Source of the DNA: Marinicella gelatinilytica
Lineage (GTDB): Bacteria; Pseudomonadota; Gammaproteobacteria; Xanthomonadales; Marinicellaceae
NCBI RefSeq assembly: GCF_026410405.1
Contig: NZ_JAPMLN010000001.1
Coordinates: forward strand, 1-64,000
Length of the DNA stretch: 64,000 nt
Reading direction: 5' to 3'
In this document: positions 60,053 to 64,000 of the stretch, piece after piece
Layout: every line of letters starts with the position of its first letter
Numbering within the stretch: position 1 is the stretch's first letter
Program-made: the position numbers and the translations under genes
Notes under the pieces: model-generated
What the model saw: the letters and a program-made list of their open reading frames with translations, nothing else
Database searches by the model: none
Told to the model about the DNA's origin: nothing

Positions 60053-61306
60053 ATGCAAAAAACCCCGATATCCAATCATTCAGAAATTGGTAAGTTAAAC
60101 ACGGTTATCATTCATCAACCGGGCCCGGAAATGGAAAACATGACCCCGGAAACCGCCCATGAGGTCTTATTTGACGATATCATTAGTTTAGATTTGGCGT
60201 TGGCAGAGCATGCTCAGTTAAGTGGAGTACTTAATAAGGTTTGTGGTGATGTATTGGAGTTTTCAGACTTATTGGCTGACGTGCTGACCGATGAACGTGA
60301 TAAATTGGATGTATTAGAGGCAGTATGCCAGTTACATTCACAACAAGAATTGGTGGATGATCTAATGGCCTTGGATCCCAAACCCTTGGCTGCCCAATTA
60401 TTTGAAGGCACGTTAATGGTCAAAAATAATTTGGAAAAATTCCTCAGTCCTTCTCGTCACGCCATACCACCACTTCCTAACGCCTTTTTTACACGAGATG
60501 CGGTGATGTGTGTGTATGACAAAGCCATTATTGGATCCATGGCTCATCGGGTGCGTTTAACAGAAGCCATTTTATTAAAATCCATCTTTAATGATCATCC
60601 CAAACTAGAAAGTCGTGGCTTTCATTTTGATGGAACCCGAAAAGACAATAACGATGTGACCATTGAGGGTGGTGATTTACTTGTGATTCGCGATGATTTA
60701 TTGGTCATTGGTTTTTCTGAGCGCACCTCTGCTAACGGTATTGATCGTTTGGCGGAACGCTTGTCTAAAAATAAAGAAAAACTCGATATCATCGTGGTTG
60801 AACTACCTAAAATTCGCGCCACCATTCATCTGGACATGATTTTTACCATGCTGGATGTGGATACGGTGATGAGTTTTGCACCGTTGATTACCGGCCCCAA
60901 TAAATGTCGGGCTTTTCATATGCACTGTCAACAAGGTGAAATTAAGCAGATCACAGAATATTCTGGACTTCCCAAGGCCTTGCTAAATTTTGGTTTGGAG
61001 CTTAATTTTGTTAACTGTGGCGGTGATGATGCCTTTACCCAAGAACGAGAGCAGTGGACCAGTGGTGCAAACTTTTTCACTTTTGCCCCGGGCCATGTCA
61101 TCGGCTACCAACACAATAAAGCCACGTTGGAATCATTAAATCAAGCCGGCTTTGAAATCATCTCTGCCAATGATATTATCAATGACAAGATAACTATGCC
61201 CATCGGTAAAGCCGCTGTGGCCATGCAAGGTTCAGAATTATCCCGTGGTGGCGGTGGTTGTCGGTGTATGACCTTACCGGTGCACCGTGATCCCGTTAAT
61301 TGGTAA
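60053..61306 (+). CDS. arcA: Arginine deiminase
   Basis: Hydrolyses arginine to citrulline and ammonia. 417 residues in the deiminase pentein fold. Expected catalytic residues are present: the NAFFTRD motif, Asp208 in EGGD, His259 and Asp261 in IHLDMIF, and nucleophile Cys405 in RGGGGCRCMTL. The usual residue before the Arg in this last motif is Pro, here Cys403. It starts five bases after paaE, so it is probably read from the paa transcript. No arcB, arcC or arcD is near, so this is not the classical ATP-yielding arc operon. Confidence 0.92.
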   Translation: MQKTPISNHSEIGKLNTVIIHQPGPEMENMTPETAHEVLFDDIISLDLALAEHAQLSGVLNKVCGDVLEFSDLLADVLTDERDKLDVLEAVCQLHSQQELVDDLMALDPKPLAAQLFEGTLMVKNNLEKFLSPSRHAIPPLPNAFFTRDAVMCVYDKAIIGSMAHRVRLTEAILLKSIFNDHPKLESRGFHFDGTRKDNNDVTIEGGDLLVIRDDLLVIGFSERTSANGIDRLAERLSKNKEKLDIIVVELPKIRATIHLDMIFTMLDVDTVMSFAPLITGPNKCRAFHMHCQQGEIKQITEYSGLPKALLNFGLELNFVNCGGDDAFTQEREQWTSGANFFTFAPGHVIGYQHNKATLESLNQAGFEIISANDIINDKITMPIGKAAVAMQGSELSRGGGGCRCMTLPVHRDPVNW

Positions 61307-61309
61307 ATA

Positions 61310-62662
61310 TTATAAGCCCAACCACCAGTTAGCAATTGAGAAGTAAATGATGACTCCCGAAATATCAGCTATCGAGGTGATTAGGGGGGCACTGGCTGTG
61401 GCTGGGTCAACGCCGACACGGGTAAAGATAAAAGGCAATGATAAACCCACCAAGCTACCGACCATAACGATAGCAACCATGGTCATCGCTACCACCGGTA
61501 CCACTTCCGGGGCGCGTAAGCCTGCAACCGCAGCGACCCCTACGGCCATGGTTGAGCCAAGTAATAATGCCACCGGTATTTCTTTGGCGATGAGTTTTAG
61601 CCAGTCTTTCATATAAGCCTCTCCAGTGGCTAAGGCGCGCACCATGATGGTGGCTGACTGGCTACCGGCATTACCACCGGAATCAATCAATAACGGCAGA
61701 AAAAATACCAAAGCCACTGCCGATTGGATGGTGCTTTCAAAACTGGCGATAGCGGCTCCAGAAAACACATTAACCATGACTAAGACAAACAACCAAACGA
61801 TGCGTTTTCGATACAAAAAGCCCACCGTGGCTTCCAGTGGGTTAAGCACACTGTCTTGTAATGAACCGAATTTATGAAAATCTTCCGTTGCTTCCTCTTC
61901 AGCCACATCTAACACGTCATCAACAGTTACAATGCCAATCAAAACGCCTTTACTGTCAGTCACTGGCAAGGCAATGCGGTCATACATTTTAAAGGATTGG
62001 ATCGCAGTTTCTTGATCAGCATCCGCCTGTAAGGCAACAAAACGGTTATCCATTAATTTTTGTATTTTAATTTTTGGGTCAGCTAAAATGAGGTCTCTGA
62101 TGCGTAAATCATCAATTAAACGATAATGGTCGTTAATGACATAAATGACGTTAATTGTTTCAGAATCGATGCCATATTTACGAATATGATCAAGGGCTTG
62201 ATTAACTGTCCAGTAATCCTTAACGGCAACATAGTCGGTGGTCATCAAACGACCAATACTGTCTTCCGGGTAACCCAATAAACGAATGGCGGCAGTTTGC
62301 TCCTTTTCGTTCAACATGGTGAGCAACTTTTGGGTAATCTCACCAGGTAACTCCCCAAAAAACGCCGTCCGGTCATCCGGTGATATGGTGTTAAGTAAAT
62401 CTGCCAAACGTTTGCGTTTACCGGCCAAGGCTTGAATCAATGCTTGTTGATGTTTGTGGGATAAATTTTCGAACACTTGAGCGGCTTTCTGACGTCGTAA
62501 GAGTCGAAACAGTAAAACCGCTTGATCGTCTGATAAAGTCTCAATTAAAACCGCGATATCAGAAGCATTCCAATCTTCAACAGCACGTCTTAGCGCAAAA
62601 AATTTCCCAGATTCTAAATACTCTGTAAATATACTTTTTAAGTTTTCTTGGTGTTGAAGCAT
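61310..62662 (-). CDS. mgtE: Magnesium transporter MgtE
   Basis: Mg2+-gated Mg2+ channel. 450 residues: an N-terminal superhelical MgtE_N domain (about 1-130), two CBS motifs (about 135-255; MTTDYVAVKDYWTV and MDNRFVALQADADQ) and five C-terminal membrane helices with the pore signatures LPLLIDSGGNAGSQSAT and DPATASAPLITSIADI. It converges with arcA, three bases between the stops, with no visible terminator. Confidence 0.96.
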   Translation of the reverse strand: MLQHQENLKSIFTEYLESGKFFALRRAVEDWNASDIAVLIETLSDDQAVLLFRLLRRQKAAQVFENLSHKHQQALIQALAGKRKRLADLLNTISPDDRTAFFGELPGEITQKLLTMLNEKEQTAAIRLLGYPEDSIGRLMTTDYVAVKDYWTVNQALDHIRKYGIDSETINVIYVINDHYRLIDDLRIRDLILADPKIKIQKLMDNRFVALQADADQETAIQSFKMYDRIALPVTDSKGVLIGIVTVDDVLDVAEEEATEDFHKFGSLQDSVLNPLEATVGFLYRKRIVWLFVLVMVNVFSGAAIASFESTIQSAVALVFFLPLLIDSGGNAGSQSATIMVRALATGEAYMKDWLKLIAKEIPVALLLGSTMAVGVAAVAGLRAPEVVPVVAMTMVAIVMVGSLVGLSLPFIFTRVGVDPATASAPLITSIADISGVIIYFSIANWWLGL

Positions 62663-62855
62663 GGCAATCTCTTGGCTATTGATTTGAGTGAACTAAAATT
62701 AAGGATTCATATTAGCATTTATAAACAGTTATCAGCAGGTGATAAAGTTTAAATGACAGTAAAATGTCATTAACCATAAATTTTACGATTTAATTGATAA
62801 AACTGCCAATGCTTTGGTTGGTAGAACGTGCCTATATCTGGGGTTTATGTGAGCG

Positions 62856-63893
62856 TTATACAACGATACGATTTCTGCCGGAATGTTTCGCTTGATACAT
62901 TTTTTTGTCAGTCTCTTTGAGCAGGTTGGTCATTGAGCAATGGCGGTTTGAACATTCAGTCATGCCTATACTGACGGTGACGGATACGTGACCGTTTTCT
63001 GAAGAAATATCTAAATTCTCGGTCGCTAAACGGATTTTTTCGGCAATCTGAAGACATTCATTGAGCGATATCTGTGAAAAAATGACACAGAATTCTTCTC
63101 CGCCTAAGCGAAAACAGCTGCCATGCCGGCCACTGTATCGATTGAGTATTTCGGCAAATTGCTTAATGACCTGGTCACCGATGTCATGGCCGTGTTTATC
63201 ATTAATCTCTTTAAAACGGTCTAAATCAGCCACCAACAAACTGATGGGTGTTTTATTTTCTATGGATTCATGAAGTTTTATTTGGAAAATTTCTTTGAGC
63301 ATTGAACGATTAAACAGGCCGGTTAAAAAATCTCTACTGGCCAAAGAAATTAATTTTTCTTTATATCTCTCATTGGCTTGTTCGTAACTGAAAGACAATC
63401 CCCATATCAACAAAGTAACCGTGATGATATTGGCTATGGCGGCAGGGTGGTTAAAAACTTCGTGATTGATGTAGCGATACAGAAAAACCAACCCACTTAA
63501 CATTAAAAAAAAAGTGGTAATGACCAGCCCGGTTTTTGTCCCTAATAGCAAATGAGCCAATAAAGGAATCAATAGTGCGAAAGTAAATACGGTGATGGAT
63601 ATACCGCCCTGAGAAAATGCAATGAGCATAATACCGCAGAACATGCCAACAAACAAAAGAGCTGCCAATTTAAAGTGGCTGTCATTATGAGAATTCTTAA
63701 GGTATATGAATAGCCCCAAGGACACCAAAGAAGCCACAATTTCCGTGGTGGCCAATAAGGTCATGCCTCTCAAGTAATTTATACTCGCAAATACAAAGCC
63801 ACCAATAAAAGTAAATAGTAGCAATACATTTAAGACGCTTTTTTTGTGGCTATCAATGTGCTTGTTAAAAGTCAGTTTCTTTGACGAATTCAT
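62856..63893 (-). CDS. Membrane diguanylate cyclase
   Basis: 345 residues with five or six membrane helices in the first 175 residues, of no recognised sensor family, then a GGDEF domain. The DFLTGLFNRSML start of the domain, VADLDRFKEINDKHGHDIGD and the active-site GGEEF (about 264-268) are intact, so it should make c-di-GMP. The RxxD inhibitory site five residues before GGEEF is absent, so product feedback is not expected. The start is an ATG at 63893, with a TTG directly before it. The gap 62663-62855 to mgtE holds only a short AATGACA/TGTCATT stem. Confidence 0.9.
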   Translation of the reverse strand: MNSSKKLTFNKHIDSHKKSVLNVLLLFTFIGGFVFASINYLRGMTLLATTEIVASLVSLGLFIYLKNSHNDSHFKLAALLFVGMFCGIMLIAFSQGGISITVFTFALLIPLLAHLLLGTKTGLVITTFFLMLSGLVFLYRYINHEVFNHPAAIANIITVTLLIWGLSFSYEQANERYKEKLISLASRDFLTGLFNRSMLKEIFQIKLHESIENKTPISLLVADLDRFKEINDKHGHDIGDQVIKQFAEILNRYSGRHGSCFRLGGEEFCVIFSQISLNECLQIAEKIRLATENLDISSENGHVSVTVSIGMTECSNRHCSMTNLLKETDKKMYQAKHSGRNRIVV

Positions 63894-63959
63894 CAAGGTA
63901 TATTAGCTTATTGATAACATTGTTGGCAAGAAAAACCCTTAAGTCAAAAAAACAATCCG

Positions 63960-64000
63960 TTAACCTACCACTTGATTACGGCCTTGTTGCTTGGCTTTGT
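63960..64000 (-). CDS. C-terminal end of a second GGDEF-domain protein (cut by the window edge)
   Basis: Reading the minus strand from the window end gives KAKQQGRNQVVG and a stop at 63960-63962. AK-x-x-GRN-x-V is the normal last motif of GGDEF domains (compare AKHSGRNRIVV in the neighbouring cyclase). Only 12 codons are inside the window. It lies 66 bases upstream of the neighbouring cyclase gene on the same strand. Confidence 0.7.
   Translation of the reverse strand, partial: KAKQQGRNQVVG

Overview
The window looks like chromosomal DNA of an AT-leaning gammaproteobacterium with an aerobic, peptide- and aromatic-degrading metabolism. The evidence is a 5S rRNA of gammaproteobacterial type, the orders mutS/recA/recX and gloB/rnhA/dnaQ, leucine and phenylacetate catabolic operons, and c-di-GMP signalling genes. 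A relative of Marinicella or Wenzhouxiangella is my best guess. That placement rests on gene content and on the GFE-type C-terminal tails, not on a phylogeny. I see no insertion sequences, prophage genes, tRNAs or CRISPR arrays.

Layout. 1-184: tail of an rRNA operon (5S and its terminator). 519-3050: a small membrane protein and an exported M14 zinc carboxypeptidase. 3395-30386: a single-strand, tightly packed five-gene operon of about 27 kb encoding very large exported proteins, and the most unusual part of the window. It encodes a 4520-residue DUF11 protein with beta-propellers nested inside it, a membrane-anchored parvulin isomerase, a 601-residue exported protein, a 2778-residue exported protein, and a 757-residue Calx-beta/beta-propeller protein. 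The first and last proteins share a C-terminal IFxxGFE tail. A strong terminator closes the operon at 30412-30450.

30516-37878: pheA, then leucine dehydrogenase and leucine-degradation genes (liuA, thiolase, liuB, liuC) behind a structured leader. 38093-45948: a secreted TonB-C-like protein, mutS (minus strand), recA-recX-bioA-yaaA and a small membrane protein. 46005-52915: a solute-binding/PAS/GGDEF/EAL signalling protein, gloB, rnhA-dnaQ, serS and an FHA protein. 52996-61306: a phenylacetate operon in the order paaG-H-J-A-B-C-D-E, followed within 5 bases by an arginine deiminase. 61310-64000 (minus strand): mgtE, a membrane diguanylate cyclase, and the last codons of a second GGDEF protein cut by the window edge.

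How the genes work together. The giant operon looks like a self-contained exported system: four proteins with Sec signals plus a periplasmic foldase, all translationally coupled. The liu cluster funnels leucine through isovaleryl-CoA toward acetoacetyl/acetyl-CoA but lacks the biotin subunit and the lyase here. The paa cluster covers ring epoxidation (PaaABCDE), isomerisation (PaaG) and the late beta-oxidation steps (PaaH, PaaJ). It lacks the CoA ligase, the ring-opening enzyme and a PaaF hydratase within the window.
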